The notes beneath the pieces are model-generated. The model ran no database searches. It worked only from the letters and a program-made list of their open reading frames with translations, and was not told where the DNA came from. From JAVBPE01 sp031549865 (GTDB taxonomy: Bacteria; Bacillota_I; Bacilli_A; Acholeplasmatales; Anaeroplasmataceae), in NCBI GenBank assembly GCA_031549865.1, contig JAVBPE010000005.1, positions 75,109 to 139,108 on the forward strand: a stretch of 64,000 nt of DNA, read 5' to 3'. The position numbers and the translations under genes are program-made. This document shows, piece after piece, positions 1-8,310 of the stretch (its first letter is position 1; each line of letters opens with the position of its first letter).

Positions 1-171
1 TATTTTTGATTCATCATATTCTAAAGCTATCATATTTCCTTTATACAAATAGCGTTTAAATAATTTCATTAATCCATTTTGAAAATAAAAAAAGAAAACT
101 TGATTAGTTTTTTTAATAGAAATTATTTTATTATTTAAATCAACATCATGTATCATTCCATATATTTTCAT
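1..171 (-). CDS. Partial CDS, N-terminus of an unidentified protein
   Basis: An open frame of 57 codons runs from an ATG at 169-171 leftward off the window edge. A GGTGA ribosome binding site lies seven bases upstream of the ATG, the same pattern used by many genes here. The peptide begins MKIYGMIHDVDLNNKIISIK and is rich in Lys, Ile and Phe. I do not recognise the family from these 57 residues. No stop codon interrupts it, so it is probably a real gene whose C-terminal part lies outside the window. Confidence 0.6.
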   Translation of the reverse strand, partial: MKIYGMIHDVDLNNKIISIKKTNQVFFFYFQNGLMKLFKRYLYKGNMIALEYDESKI

Positions 172-205
172 AAAATCACCATTTTTTAATTATAACATAA
201 AAGAT

Positions 206-228
206 AAAAAAAGTGAAATTAATCACTT
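206..228 (-). terminator. Intrinsic terminator of the EFR1 gene
   Basis: On the minus strand a 6-bp stem AAGTGA/TCACTT with a 6-base loop is followed by a run of seven T. It sits just after the stop codon of the EFR1-type gene. The stem is AT-rich and therefore weak. Confidence 0.55.
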
Positions 229-233
229 CTCAC

Positions 234-1004
234 TTATCTATTTTGTTTCCATTTTTCATACTCTATACATAAATAATTGCCTGCATTAATTTTTTGTCCT
301 TTAATTTTAATAGAATTTTTAGGACAATTATGAATACAACTATAGCAATTTAGACATTTATTAGCGAATGTTGGACCAGATGTAGTCATCATTATGTTAT
401 TCATTGGGCATTTTTTTACGCATAAACCACATTTAGTACAGGCATTATCAACAATAAAATTCTTACTTGAAACCATAAATTTATTAAATAAATAATTCAC
501 TATCCCTGAAGCTAATGCCGGATTCTTTGTGATATCAATCTTTTTTATACTTTCTCCACGTAAAATTTTATATGTTATATTTTTAATATTTGGTATTGAA
601 TCATTTATGCATTTCAAAGTTTCTTCTTCATTAGGCATTATATCAGTATTTACATAATTACTCGGCATCACAATACCACAAAATCCTTTATAAATTAATC
701 CCTTTTTTAAAATTATCTTTTTTAAATATTTATCAGCATTACCACTATTTAATCCCATTGTTCCAATAAAATAAAGCTCATTACTGCCAATAAACTTAGC
801 ATCTTTTAAGATTTTTTCTATAATTAAAGGAAAACGCCATGCATAAATTGGCGCAATAATAATAAAAGGTTTATTTGATTCAAATATCAATTCTTTATTT
901 TCTTTTATAACTTCGTTTAGTGAAATTACTTCATCAAAAGTTTTAGATGCTATGTAGTTAGTTACAAATTTAGAATTTCCACTTCCAGAAAAATATAATA
1001 TCAT
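234..1004 (-). CDS. EFR1-type flavodoxin/ferredoxin fusion protein
   Basis: The N-terminal half is flavodoxin-like, beginning MILYFSGSGNSKFVT with the phosphate-binding loop SGSGNS. The C-terminal ~70 residues carry two 4Fe-4S ferredoxin motifs, CTKCGLCVKKCP and CLNCYSCIHNCP. This architecture is typical of the EFR1 family of putative electron-transfer proteins in anaerobes; the partner is not known from context. I place the start at the ATG ending at 1004 because an AAAGGA ribosome binding site lies nine bases upstream; an in-frame ATG at 1020-1022 would put that site inside the gene. It is monocistronic, with its own terminator downstream. Confidence 0.85.
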   Translation of the reverse strand: MILYFSGSGNSKFVTNYIASKTFDEVISLNEVIKENKELIFESNKPFIIIAPIYAWRFPLIIEKILKDAKFIGSNELYFIGTMGLNSGNADKYLKKIILKKGLIYKGFCGIVMPSNYVNTDIMPNEEETLKCINDSIPNIKNITYKILRGESIKKIDITKNPALASGIVNYLFNKFMVSSKNFIVDNACTKCGLCVKKCPMNNIMMTTSGPTFANKCLNCYSCIHNCPKNSIKIKGQKINAGNYLCIEYEKWKQNR

Positions 1005-1050
1005 ATCATCAAGTCCTTTCATAAATTATTTTATCACTTTTAATAATCAA

Positions 1051-1079
1051 AAAAAAGAGGTTTTTAAGAAAACCTCTTT
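1051..1079 (-). terminator. Intrinsic terminator of the pectate lyase gene
   Basis: On the minus strand a stem AAAGAGGTTTT/AAAACCTCTTT with a short TTA-containing loop runs into a T tract. It lies within 35 bases of the pectate lyase stop codon. Confidence 0.75.
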
Positions 1080-1084
1080 CAAAA

Positions 1085-4000
1085 TTAATTTAATGATATA
1101 TAGAATACGTTAGCTGTGCTTGCTTTTGTAATAGTATGACTACCAGCAGTTAATTCAAGAGTTAGTATTCTTGTTGAAGAATCTGCTGTTTTTGTTGTAC
1201 CATCAATTTTACAGTCGGCACTATCAGTTGTACCAAAATAAATTTTAATTGTCATTGTTGTTGCTGTAGTAAATGTTATTGAAGTACTTGATTCTAATTT
1301 TAGACATTGTGTTAATGTTTCACCATCAACAACTAAAGATCCTTTATTAGTAGCTAAATTACCAGTTATAGTAAAGAAAGTTGATGTTTTTCCTGCTGAT
1401 GTAAAGTTATGCGTAATTGCACGTGACATATAGTTTACATATTCTTCATATAAGTCTTCAATTCTTTTCTTTAAATCAGCACTTATTACTGCTTTTTGAT
1501 CACTATCTAAAGCTTTATAACTTTGATAAACAGCATTTATTTTACTTGCATTTGTTTCGCTAAAATCTTCTAAATCATCAATTAAATCTGCGATTTCATA
1601 AGGTAATAATTTTGCTTCTAAAAGTGCAATATTATCACGAACTTTTTGATAATTTAGAATTAATGATTCTTCTGAATCTTCTAATGCTTCGAATAAATCA
1701 ACTATTTCTAAATATGCATTCTTTAATGCTACTATATCATCATATGTAGATACAGTTGAAGCTAAAGCTATTGCATCAATTAAATTATTAATATTTTCTA
1801 TTTTATATATATTAAATTCTTCAATTGCATCTTCTAAAACACTATGTTTTGTTACTTTTGCTTTTACTTGATCTATTGCAGCACTATATGCTTTAATTGC
1901 ATTATTAATTGCATCATATGAGTTTGCATCAACACTACCAATATTAGTAATTAAACCATCGATATATTGAGCTCCTAATGTTGAATATGTATCTAAAGCT
2001 TGTTCTACAGCACTATAATCAACTAATTCTTTTTCATCTGCTTTTAATATATTATAAGCATTTATTGCTTCATTAATCTTTGTTAAACAATCATTATTAT
2101 ATAAAATAGTTGAAGGCAGTGCAGATTTCTTGTTATTGAAGCTTTCAATTCTCTTTTGACTTAATGCAGTATCATCATATTTTTCAAAACTTATTTTTGA
2201 TAAATAAGCATCTTTATCAGTTTGACTTGATTCAACCATATATACACCTGGTTGTAATACAATACTTCCAGATTGTCTTAATAGAGTTTTTCCTTTGGCA
2301 TTAACTAATACCGGTACATAATCGCCACTCTTGCCTTCCATTGTAAAAGTAGCAGATTCATCTAGTTTGAATACCACACCTTGAGCACGAATTTTAATGT
2401 CTTGACCAGTAGATGTTGATGTATATTTAGTTGAAGTATTATATATAACATTACCAACATTCATATTTGTTCCATAGAATGTTCCACCACTTGGAAGTAC
2501 AGATTTTGCTCCACCACCTAAGAAATCAACTGTATATGGTAATGATACATTTCCAGTTACAGGAGTATTTATAACATATGCATCTTCTACAGTTGGGGCA
2601 GTATTTTTTAAAACACCACTATAAGCGATACATTGCTTCTTTGCTGTATAAGCATCAGTTAAATTTGTTACAACTGAGCCAATTTCACTATCGTAATAGA
2701 ATTTAGTACTATCTGTATCAAAATTACCTTTTGCATTATTGTTTGAAACAATTTGATCTCTACTTGTAGCAATTGTTTGCATAGTTAATGAACTGAAAAT
2801 ACAATTATATGTAATGTCATTAAATGCTTTAATTGTACCTCCACCTTCTTTGTTAGAAGTGTATGGTTGTTTTGAGCCTGAAAAGTAATTTCCTTCAGCG
2901 AAAATATATGCACTTGCACGTGCGTCCATTGCATAGTCTGTTTGCCCTTCAAAGTAATTATTATACATATGAATGTTCGCATTTCTTGATAATGGTCCGC
3001 GAGCTTTACAGCCTTTCCAATAGTTATGATGGATTGTTATATCGTATTGTAAATTGCTTGAATTAGCACCAATTAAATTAGTTTTATGGCAGCCTTCAAA
3101 ATAATTATAACTTAAAGTATAATATTGTCCGCGTTTGAAATCACAAGATCCGTCACCTTGTTTTTTATCTGATTCTGGCGCATTTGGACAATAACCAGGA
3201 TAGAAATTGTTATTATGAATCCAACATCTTTCAACAGGAGTTGAAAGTGTTTTTGAATCTTTCATAGTTCCTTCCATACCAATAGCATCTTCTGGATAAT
3301 CTTTAAAAGTTAAATTTCTAACTTCAAAATTTTTACCATAACCAGGATAACGAGCAACTCCAGTTGCATCACCTTTAGCATTAGTTGTTTCAGTAGCCAT
3401 AAAATGAATTCCCCAACCTGAGATTAAGGCATCATCACCTATACCTTCAAAAGTAAGGTTTCTACCGCCTCTAATACGAAGCATTGAGCCGTTATCACCA
3501 ACTGTTCCTCCATTTTCTGTACTATTAAAAATAGTTGAACCAGCTGGATCTGTTACTGTACCAATAAATCTAAAAATTAATGAATTATTTTGACATGCTT
3601 GTGATAATTTATCACCATTATTATTTAAAATCCATCCTAATCCAGTTCCAACGCTTTCAAAACCTGGAATTTGAATTGTATTTTTATTTTGCTCCGTAAC
3701 ATAAATAATAATAGCGTTATCTTTTGGCGTTCCATTGTCTTTATAAGCCCCAACGCCTTCAGTGTTTTTAAAATGAGCATAACCAGAACGGTCATATTCT
3801 GCAACTGCTATTCTAGGAACAATAAAATTTTCACTTAAACTTGTAACAATTTTGATTGAATAATTTCCTTCGGCTAATCCAACTATATCAACTCTAGCTT
3901 CATTAGATGAAACTTGTCTAATTAGTTGTTGATCAACTTTAGTATATTCACTATCATTAGCAGTACTCTTCTTATAATAAACTGATGAACTAGAAACGTT

Positions 4001-4510
4001 TGTTTCAGTCCATGTTGCATAAATTGATTCTAAACCACCAACTGTACTTTTTAATTTTGCATTTATTGTTGATGTGTTAATTACATCATATGATGGTGCA
4101 ACATTCATTGCATCTCTTTCAGAATATGCTTCATCATCTTCTTCAATTATTGTTGAAGTATTCGTTTTTGTTGATGTACTTGTACTTGTGCTTGTTTTTG
4201 TCGAAGTACTTGTTGATGTACTTGTTGATGTACTTATTGATGTACTTGTTGATGTACTTGACGGCGTACTTGTTGACGAACTTGACGGCGTACTTGTTGA
4301 TGTACTTGACGTACTTGTTGACGAACTTGATTGCTCACCTGTTGGTTCATCTGTTGATGTAGTAGTTGATTCACTTGTTACTGTACTTGTTGTTTCACTT
4401 GTTGGAATACTAGTAGATGTTTCAGTGCTAGATTCAATAAGATCGTCATCACAAGACATTAAAGCAAATAAACTTATAAATATAATTAATAAAACTCTCA
4501 ATTTTTTCAT
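1085..4510 (-). CDS. Secreted lipoprotein pectate lyase (PL1-like), multidomain
   Basis: Predicted lipoprotein of 1141 residues: a hydrophobic signal ends in the lipobox LMSC (Cys20). Residues ~25-120 are an almost pure Ser/Thr linker, followed by an FN3-like segment (~135-235) and a right-handed beta-helix pectate lyase core (~250-600). The core has the PL1 signature ITIHHNYWKG, then RGPLSR (the RxPxxR catalytic tract), then NIHMYNNYFEG. About 250 helical residues follow, resembling FIVAR-type cell-wall modules, and the last ~105 residues form a Thr-rich beta domain. It should cleave pectin/pectate by beta-elimination while anchored outside the cell. A GGAGG site precedes the ATG. A GH28 pectinase lies 4 kb away, consistent with pectin use. 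Substrate specificity cannot be read from sequence. Confidence 0.85.
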   Translation of the reverse strand: MKKLRVLLIIFISLFALMSCDDDLIESSTETSTSIPTSETTSTVTSESTTTSTDEPTGEQSSSSTSTSSTSTSTPSSSSTSTPSSTSTSTSISTSTSTSTSTSTKTSTSTSTSTKTNTSTIIEEDDEAYSERDAMNVAPSYDVINTSTINAKLKSTVGGLESIYATWTETNVSSSSVYYKKSTANDSEYTKVDQQLIRQVSSNEARVDIVGLAEGNYSIKIVTSLSENFIVPRIAVAEYDRSGYAHFKNTEGVGAYKDNGTPKDNAIIIYVTEQNKNTIQIPGFESVGTGLGWILNNNGDKLSQACQNNSLIFRFIGTVTDPAGSTIFNSTENGGTVGDNGSMLRIRGGRNLTFEGIGDDALISGWGIHFMATETTNAKGDATGVARYPGYGKNFEVRNLTFKDYPEDAIGMEGTMKDSKTLSTPVERCWIHNNNFYPGYCPNAPESDKKQGDGSCDFKRGQYYTLSYNYFEGCHKTNLIGANSSNLQYDITIHHNYWKGCKARGPLSRNANIHMYNNYFEGQTDYAMDARASAYIFAEGNYFSGSKQPYTSNKEGGGTIKAFNDITYNCIFSSLTMQTIATSRDQIVSNNNAKGNFDTDSTKFYYDSEIGSVVTNLTDAYTAKKQCIAYSGVLKNTAPTVEDAYVINTPVTGNVSLPYTVDFLGGGAKSVLPSGGTFYGTNMNVGNVIYNTSTKYTSTSTGQDIKIRAQGVVFKLDESATFTMEGKSGDYVPVLVNAKGKTLLRQSGSIVLQPGVYMVESSQTDKDAYLSKISFEKYDDTALSQKRIESFNNKKSALPSTILYNNDCLTKINEAINAYNILKADEKELVDYSAVEQALDTYSTLGAQYIDGLITNIGSVDANSYDAINNAIKAYSAAIDQVKAKVTKHSVLEDAIEEFNIYKIENINNLIDAIALASTVSTYDDIVALKNAYLEIVDLFEALEDSEESLILNYQKVRDNIALLEAKLLPYEIADLIDDLEDFSETNASKINAVYQSYKALDSDQKAVISADLKKRIEDLYEEYVNYMSRAITHNFTSAGKTSTFFTITGNLATNKGSLVVDGETLTQCLKLESSTSITFTTATTMTIKIYFGTTDSADCKIDGTTKTADSSTRILTLELTAGSHTITKASTANVFYISLN
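4151..4438 (-). repeat. Ser/Thr-coding low-complexity repeat tract
   Basis: Short tandem repeats of the TACTTGTTGATG type (plus strand) encode the Ser/Thr linker of the pectate lyase. They produce long non-genuine reading frames on the plus strand (poly VDVLVDVL). Such tracts are prone to slippage, so linker length may vary between strains. Confidence 0.8.
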
Positions 4511-4565
4511 TGCTTACCTCCGATATTTAATGAACGAGTCGATTATATCACACTGTTTTCAAAAT

Positions 4566-4579
4566 TGAAAGCGTTTTTC
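4566..4579. promoter_or_regulatory. cre-like sequence upstream of the pectate lyase
   Basis: TGAAAGCGTTTTTC resembles the CcpA catabolite-responsive element (TGWAANCGNTNWCA) with two mismatches in the right half. It lies ~55 bases before the pectate lyase ATG, where a roadblock or repressor site would be expected for a polysaccharide-degrading enzyme. The match is imperfect, so this is tentative. Confidence 0.3.
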
Positions 4580-4733
4580 GAAAGAAATGTGAAATTTATG
4601 TGAATTTTTATTTCATTTTTGTCAAAATTATTATTTTATAAAAAACCAGGTGATTTTTTTATCATTTATTTGTTTTTTTAAAGAGTTATACTTCATTAAT
4701 TCTATGTTTTTCTACATTTTATTTAATATTAAG

Positions 4734-4761
4734 TTGTTTGTTAATATGTATATGTTATAAT
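4734..4761 (+). promoter_or_regulatory. Promoter of the 4791-5279 membrane protein gene
   Basis: TTGTTT (4734-4739) is followed after 16 bases by TATAAT (4756-4761), with a TGT extended -10 just before it. It lies 30 bases before the ATG. Confidence 0.6.
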
Positions 4762-4790
4762 ATTTATATTATTAGAATGGAGAGACTTAT

Positions 4791-5279
4791 ATGGAAAACA
4801 AAGTAAAGGGTATTATTGTTGGTATATTATTATCAGCTGTAGGAGCATTATTGTGGATTATTTTATATTTATTAGGATTTCTAGCTGGATTAGCTGGAGG
4901 ACTTATCGGGATTTTATTTATAGTAGGTTATAGAAAATTTAATAAAGAAGAAAAAAATAAATTTTCTTATATTTTTGCAGTAATTTTAACTATTGGAGAA
5001 ATATTAGTAATTGAATTATTATTTGCATTAGTTGCTTATAGTTCAGGTGAAATTATAATCGATGAAATAATTAGTATAATTGTGTCTGATTTAGGAATAG
5101 GATATTTATTATCTGGACTAGTATTAGGTTCATATATTTATAGTGATATAAGAAAGCGTAAAATATTAAGTGAAGATAAAATAGTAATTAATGAACAGCC
5201 AAAAGAAAGTATAGTAAATGACAATATTATAGATATAAATGATATCAATGATGACAAAGAAAATGTTAAAACTGAATAA
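4791..5279 (+). CDS. Small integral membrane protein, unknown function
   Basis: A 162-residue protein with about four hydrophobic segments: residues ~7-30, ~31-45, ~58-82 and ~95-115. A hydrophilic acidic tail of ~40 residues ends in NDINDDKENVKTE. The first segments are Gly-rich (GFLAGLAGGLIGILF). A GGAGA ribosome binding site precedes the ATG, and the gene is alone between its own promoter and terminator. I do not recognise a named family, and the divergent pectate lyase gives no functional hint. Confidence 0.75.
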   Translation: MENKVKGIIVGILLSAVGALLWIILYLLGFLAGLAGGLIGILFIVGYRKFNKEEKNKFSYIFAVILTIGEILVIELLFALVAYSSGEIIIDEIISIIVSDLGIGYLLSGLVLGSYIYSDIRKRKILSEDKIVINEQPKESIVNDNIIDINDINDDKENVKTE

Positions 5280-5300
5280 AATTTGAAGATAAAGTAATCT

Positions 5301-5330
5301 AAAGATGTTTGAAAAAAGCATCTTTTTTTT
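5301..5330 (+). terminator. Intrinsic terminator
   Basis: AAAGATG and CATCTTT form a stem around an 11-base loop, followed by eight T. It ends the membrane protein transcript. Confidence 0.7.
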
Positions 5331-5453
5331 ATTTAATAATTAATGTTTTAATAAACTAATTATTTCATCATAGTTAAATTAAATTACATATTTTGATTAT
5401 AAAAAATATAATATTAATTTATTATAAATAGGTGAATTAATCCTTAAAAAATA

Positions 5454-5482
5454 TTGACTAAATAGGTTATTTTTGTTAAAGT
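5454..5482 (+). promoter_or_regulatory. Promoter of the mgtA leader transcript
   Basis: TTGACT (5454-5459), a 17-base spacer and TAAAGT (5477-5482) with a TGT extended -10. Transcription would start near 5486-5490, leaving almost no untranslated sequence before the leader ORF's ribosome binding site. Confidence 0.65.
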
Positions 5483-5500
5483 GTCATTGAGGTGATAATT

Positions 5501-5596
5501 ATGAAGTCCGGTGAGCATCCCAGTTCTATAATGAAATATAAAATAGCGCAACTCAAATTGTCGTCTTTTTCTAATGCTCATTTACTTGATAATTAG
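5501..5596 (+). CDS. Candidate leader peptide of mgtA (31 aa)
   Basis: ATG at 5501 is preceded by GAGGTGAT with ideal spacing; the frame runs 31 codons to TAG at 5594-5596. The peptide starts MKSGEHPSSIMKYKIAQLKL and ends SNAHLLDN. It lies between the mapped-looking promoter and the intrinsic terminator in front of mgtA. Enterobacterial mgtA is also preceded by a short ORF (mgtL) whose translation controls transcription into mgtA; this peptide lacks the proline/acid run of MgtL, so any parallel is functional, not homologous. It could instead be a chance ORF overlapping riboswitch structure. The strong ribosome binding site favours translation. Confidence 0.55.
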   Translation: MKSGEHPSSIMKYKIAQLKLSSFSNAHLLDN

Positions 5597-5621
5597 CATT
5601 CGTTCTACTTCATATTTCTTT

Positions 5622-5642
5622 GCGCTTATGAGCGCTTTTTTT
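5622..5642 (+). terminator. Attenuator-type terminator before mgtA
   Basis: GCGCT/AGCGC forms a 5-bp GC-rich stem with a TATG loop, directly followed by seven T, only 22 bases before the mgtA ATG. A terminator here makes sense only if readthrough is regulated. Its left arm is complementary to 5545-5551 inside the leader ORF. Confidence 0.7.
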
Positions 5643-5664
5643 GCGCTTTAAGAAAGGTGAAACT

Positions 5665-8283
5665 ATGAAAAAGAAAATAAATCAAAAGAACATAAATTTA
5701 GAAATAAATATTCTAAATTATGCAAAAATGAATAAAGAAGATATTCTTCAAGAACTTAATTCTAATATGAAGGGTTTGGATGAGGAAACTGTCTTAGAAA
5801 AGATAAAAGAATATGGTTATAATGAAATAAATTACGGGAAAAGTCAACCTTGGTTTGTTAGATTTATATTATCATTTGTTAATCCTTTTAATATGGTATT
5901 ATTCTTAGTAGCTATAGTATCATTTTTTACTGAGGTATTATTCTCTAATAATAAATCATGGGCAACAGTCATAATAATTGTTGTTTTAATCTCTATCTCT
6001 GGGATTTTGCAATATGTTCAAGAAGCTAAATCAGACAAAGCTGCTTTAAAATTAAAGGAGATGGTTTCTTCTAATACTGCAATTATTAGAGGGAGTAAAT
6101 TAAATGAATACCCAATGAAGGAAGTCGTTATTGGAGATATTATAAAATTATCTGCTGGAGATATGATGCCTGCTGATTTAAGAATTTTATATGCAAAAGA
6201 TTTATTTATTGGGCAAGCTGCTTTAACTGGTGAATCTGAGCCAATTGAAAAATTCCAAGAATTAAAAAAAGATAATATTAGTGCCTTAGAAGCTTCAAAC
6301 ATTTGTTTTATGGGAACAAATGTTGTAAGTGGTAGTGCAATTGCTGTAGTTATAGGCACTGGAAATAATACATATTTTGGATCAATTGCAAAAGATTTGA
6401 CTGGTCGTAAAGCACAAACTAGTTTTGAAAAAGGAATAGCCAGTGTTTCAAAATTATTACTTCGCTTAATGTTTGTAATGGTACCTATAATATTCATAAC
6501 AAATGGTATTTTAAAACAAGATTGGATTAATGCTTTATTATTTGCACTTGCAGTTGCTGTTGGAATCACACCTGAACTTTTACCGATGATCATGACTTCT
6601 ACTTTAGCAAAAGGTGCCGTAATGATGTCTAAACAAAAAACAATTGTTAAAAATCTTTCTTCTATTCAAAGTTTTGGAGCAATGGATGTACTTTGTACTG
6701 ATAAAACAGGAACGCTAACTGAAGATAAGATTGTTTTAGAAAAATATTTAGATATTCACGGCCAAGATGATTTAAGAGTTTTAAAGCATGCTTATTTAAA
6801 TAGTTACTTTCAAACTGGCTTAAAAAATATGATGGATTTAGCAATCATAGCTCGCGCAGATAAAGAAGGTTATACTAAATTCAATGAAATATATCGTAAA
6901 GTTGATGAAATACCTTATGATTTTCAACGTCGCAGAATGTCTGTGGTTTTAGAAGATAATAATGGGAAAAGACAATTAATAACAAAGGGTGCCGTTGAAG
7001 AAATGCTTAAGTGTTGCCGCTATATTGATTATAATGGCCAAGTTACTGAAATAACATCAGAGGTTATAAAAGAAGTTTTAAAAATTTCTGAACGTTTAAA
7101 TGAGCAAGGATTACGAGCTTTAGCAGTCGCTCAAAAAAATCGAGTTAGGGATACTACTTCTTTCAATGCCGATGATGAGAGTGATATGGTTTTAATCGGA
7201 TATGTGGCCTTTTTAGATCAGCCAAAAGAAAGTTCTAAATTAGCTATTAATGCCCTTCATGATAATGGAGTTAGAGTAATAGTATTAACGGGGGATAACG
7301 AAAAGGTTGCAAGTGCCGTGTGCAAGCAAGTTAATCTAGAAACTAATGGATATATACTTGGAAGCGATGTTGAAAAATTAACTGATGAAGAATTAAATGA
7401 AAAAGTGAAATCAATTAATTTATTTGCTAAACTCTCTCCTTCACAAAAAGTTAGAGTAGTTCAATCCCTACAAGGATTAGGTCATGTTGTCGGATATATG
7501 GGAGATGGAATAAATGATGCCCCAGCTTTAACTCAAGCTGATGTTGGAATTTCTGTTGATACGGCAGTTGATATAGCTAAAGAAAGTGCCGACATTATTC
7601 TTTTAGAAAAAAGTCTAATGGTTTTAGAAGAAGGGGTTATAGAGGGACGAAAAACATTTGGTAACATTGTGAAATATATTAAAATGGCATCAAGTGGTAA
7701 TTTTGGTAATATGTTTAGCGTTCTTGCTGCATCTATTTTCTTGCCATTTTTGCCAATGCTTCCTTTACAAATCCTTGCTCAAAACATGCTTTATGATTTT
7801 TCTCAAATCGCAATTCCTTTTGATAAAATGGATAATGAATACCTAAAGAAACCACAACAATGGGATCCTAAAGGTATTCAAAGATTTATGTTTATTTTTG
7901 GCATACTTTCATCTTTATTTGATATCTTAACTTTTATTATTTTATATTATGGATTTAAAGCTAATTCTATTGAAAATCAAGCTATATTCCAAACAGGCTG
8001 GTTTATGGTTGGACTATTATCTCAAATATTTATTGTCCATTTAATTCGCACTGCTAAAATACCGTTCATTGAAAGTCGTGCATCTAAACCTTTAATTATA
8101 TCAACAATTATAATTGGGTTAGTTGGGATAATCATTCCATTTACAAGAATCGGAATTGCCTTAGATATGGTAAGAATGCCATTAACATTTATTCCAGTTT
8201 TATTTGGTATTATATTTTCATATGCAATAGTTGTTCAATTTGTTAAGAAATTTTATATCAAGAAATATGGTCATTTAATATAA
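5665..8283 (+). CDS. mgtA: Magnesium-translocating P-type ATPase, MgtA type
   Basis: An 872-residue P3B-type ATPase importing Mg2+ across the cytoplasmic membrane. Visible hallmarks are the actuator-domain TGES loop (ALTGESEP), the phosphorylation motif DKTGTLT (Asp346) followed by EDKIVLEKYLDIHG as in MgtA/MgtB, and the hinge MGDGINDAPAL. Ten membrane segments are expected: NPFNMVLFLVAIVSF near the N-terminus, two after the actuator domain and six C-terminal. Length is close to E. coli MgtA. The start is the ATG at 5665 with AAAGGTG upstream; an in-frame TTG at 5641 falls inside the terminator and is rejected. The upstream leader implies regulation by transcription attenuation. Confidence 0.92.
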   Translation: MKKKINQKNINLEINILNYAKMNKEDILQELNSNMKGLDEETVLEKIKEYGYNEINYGKSQPWFVRFILSFVNPFNMVLFLVAIVSFFTEVLFSNNKSWATVIIIVVLISISGILQYVQEAKSDKAALKLKEMVSSNTAIIRGSKLNEYPMKEVVIGDIIKLSAGDMMPADLRILYAKDLFIGQAALTGESEPIEKFQELKKDNISALEASNICFMGTNVVSGSAIAVVIGTGNNTYFGSIAKDLTGRKAQTSFEKGIASVSKLLLRLMFVMVPIIFITNGILKQDWINALLFALAVAVGITPELLPMIMTSTLAKGAVMMSKQKTIVKNLSSIQSFGAMDVLCTDKTGTLTEDKIVLEKYLDIHGQDDLRVLKHAYLNSYFQTGLKNMMDLAIIARADKEGYTKFNEIYRKVDEIPYDFQRRRMSVVLEDNNGKRQLITKGAVEEMLKCCRYIDYNGQVTEITSEVIKEVLKISERLNEQGLRALAVAQKNRVRDTTSFNADDESDMVLIGYVAFLDQPKESSKLAINALHDNGVRVIVLTGDNEKVASAVCKQVNLETNGYILGSDVEKLTDEELNEKVKSINLFAKLSPSQKVRVVQSLQGLGHVVGYMGDGINDAPALTQADVGISVDTAVDIAKESADIILLEKSLMVLEEGVIEGRKTFGNIVKYIKMASSGNFGNMFSVLAASIFLPFLPMLPLQILAQNMLYDFSQIAIPFDKMDNEYLKKPQQWDPKGIQRFMFIFGILSSLFDILTFIILYYGFKANSIENQAIFQTGWFMVGLLSQIFIVHLIRTAKIPFIESRASKPLIISTIIIGLVGIIIPFTRIGIALDMVRMPLTFIPVLFGIIFSYAIVVQFVKKFYIKKYGHLI

Positions 8284-8310
8284 AAAAAAGTCTCAATAGA
8301 GACTTTTTTT
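8283..8310. terminator. Bidirectional terminator between mgtA and the VOC gene
   Basis: AAGTCTC and GAGACTT pair around AATA, with A and T tracts on both sides, between two convergent genes. Confidence 0.8.

Larger units (their letters stand above)
5489..5664 (+). promoter_or_regulatory. Structured mgtA leader RNA, candidate attenuator or riboswitch
   Basis: About 175 bases separate the promoter from the mgtA ATG. Possible pairings: TATGAAGT 5500-5507 with ACTTCATA 5607-5614; TGAGCAT 5512-5518 with ATGCTCA 5574-5580; a competing local hairpin AATGCT 5573-5578 with AGCATT 5595-5600; and AGCGCAA 5545-5551 with TTGCGCT 5620-5626, the latter being the left arm of the terminator at 5622-5642. The last pairing would act as an antiterminator. 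The leader also holds a translated-looking 31-codon ORF. I see no match to the M-box (ykoK) or yybP-ykoY consensus as I know them. Regulation by Mg2+ is inferred only from the downstream gene. Confidence 0.6.

Noticed and set aside
4151..4438. CRISPR-like tandem repeats
   Set aside because: Repeats are contiguous, coding and without unique spacers.
4074..4568. Plus-strand frame rich in VDVLVDVL repeats
   Set aside because: It is the antisense reading of the Ser/Thr stalk of the pectate lyase; no ribosome binding site and only repeat-derived content.
5489..5664. M-box or yybP-ykoY riboswitch before mgtA
   Set aside because: The conserved core sequences of both classes as I know them are absent, so I left it as an unassigned leader.
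5641..5664. TTG start for MgtA at 5641
   Set aside because: It falls within the terminator's T tract, and the ATG at 5665 has AAAGGTG at the right distance.
6018..6593. 191-codon minus-strand frame inside mgtA
   Set aside because: Antisense of a strongly supported P-type ATPase; no family resemblance or start signal.
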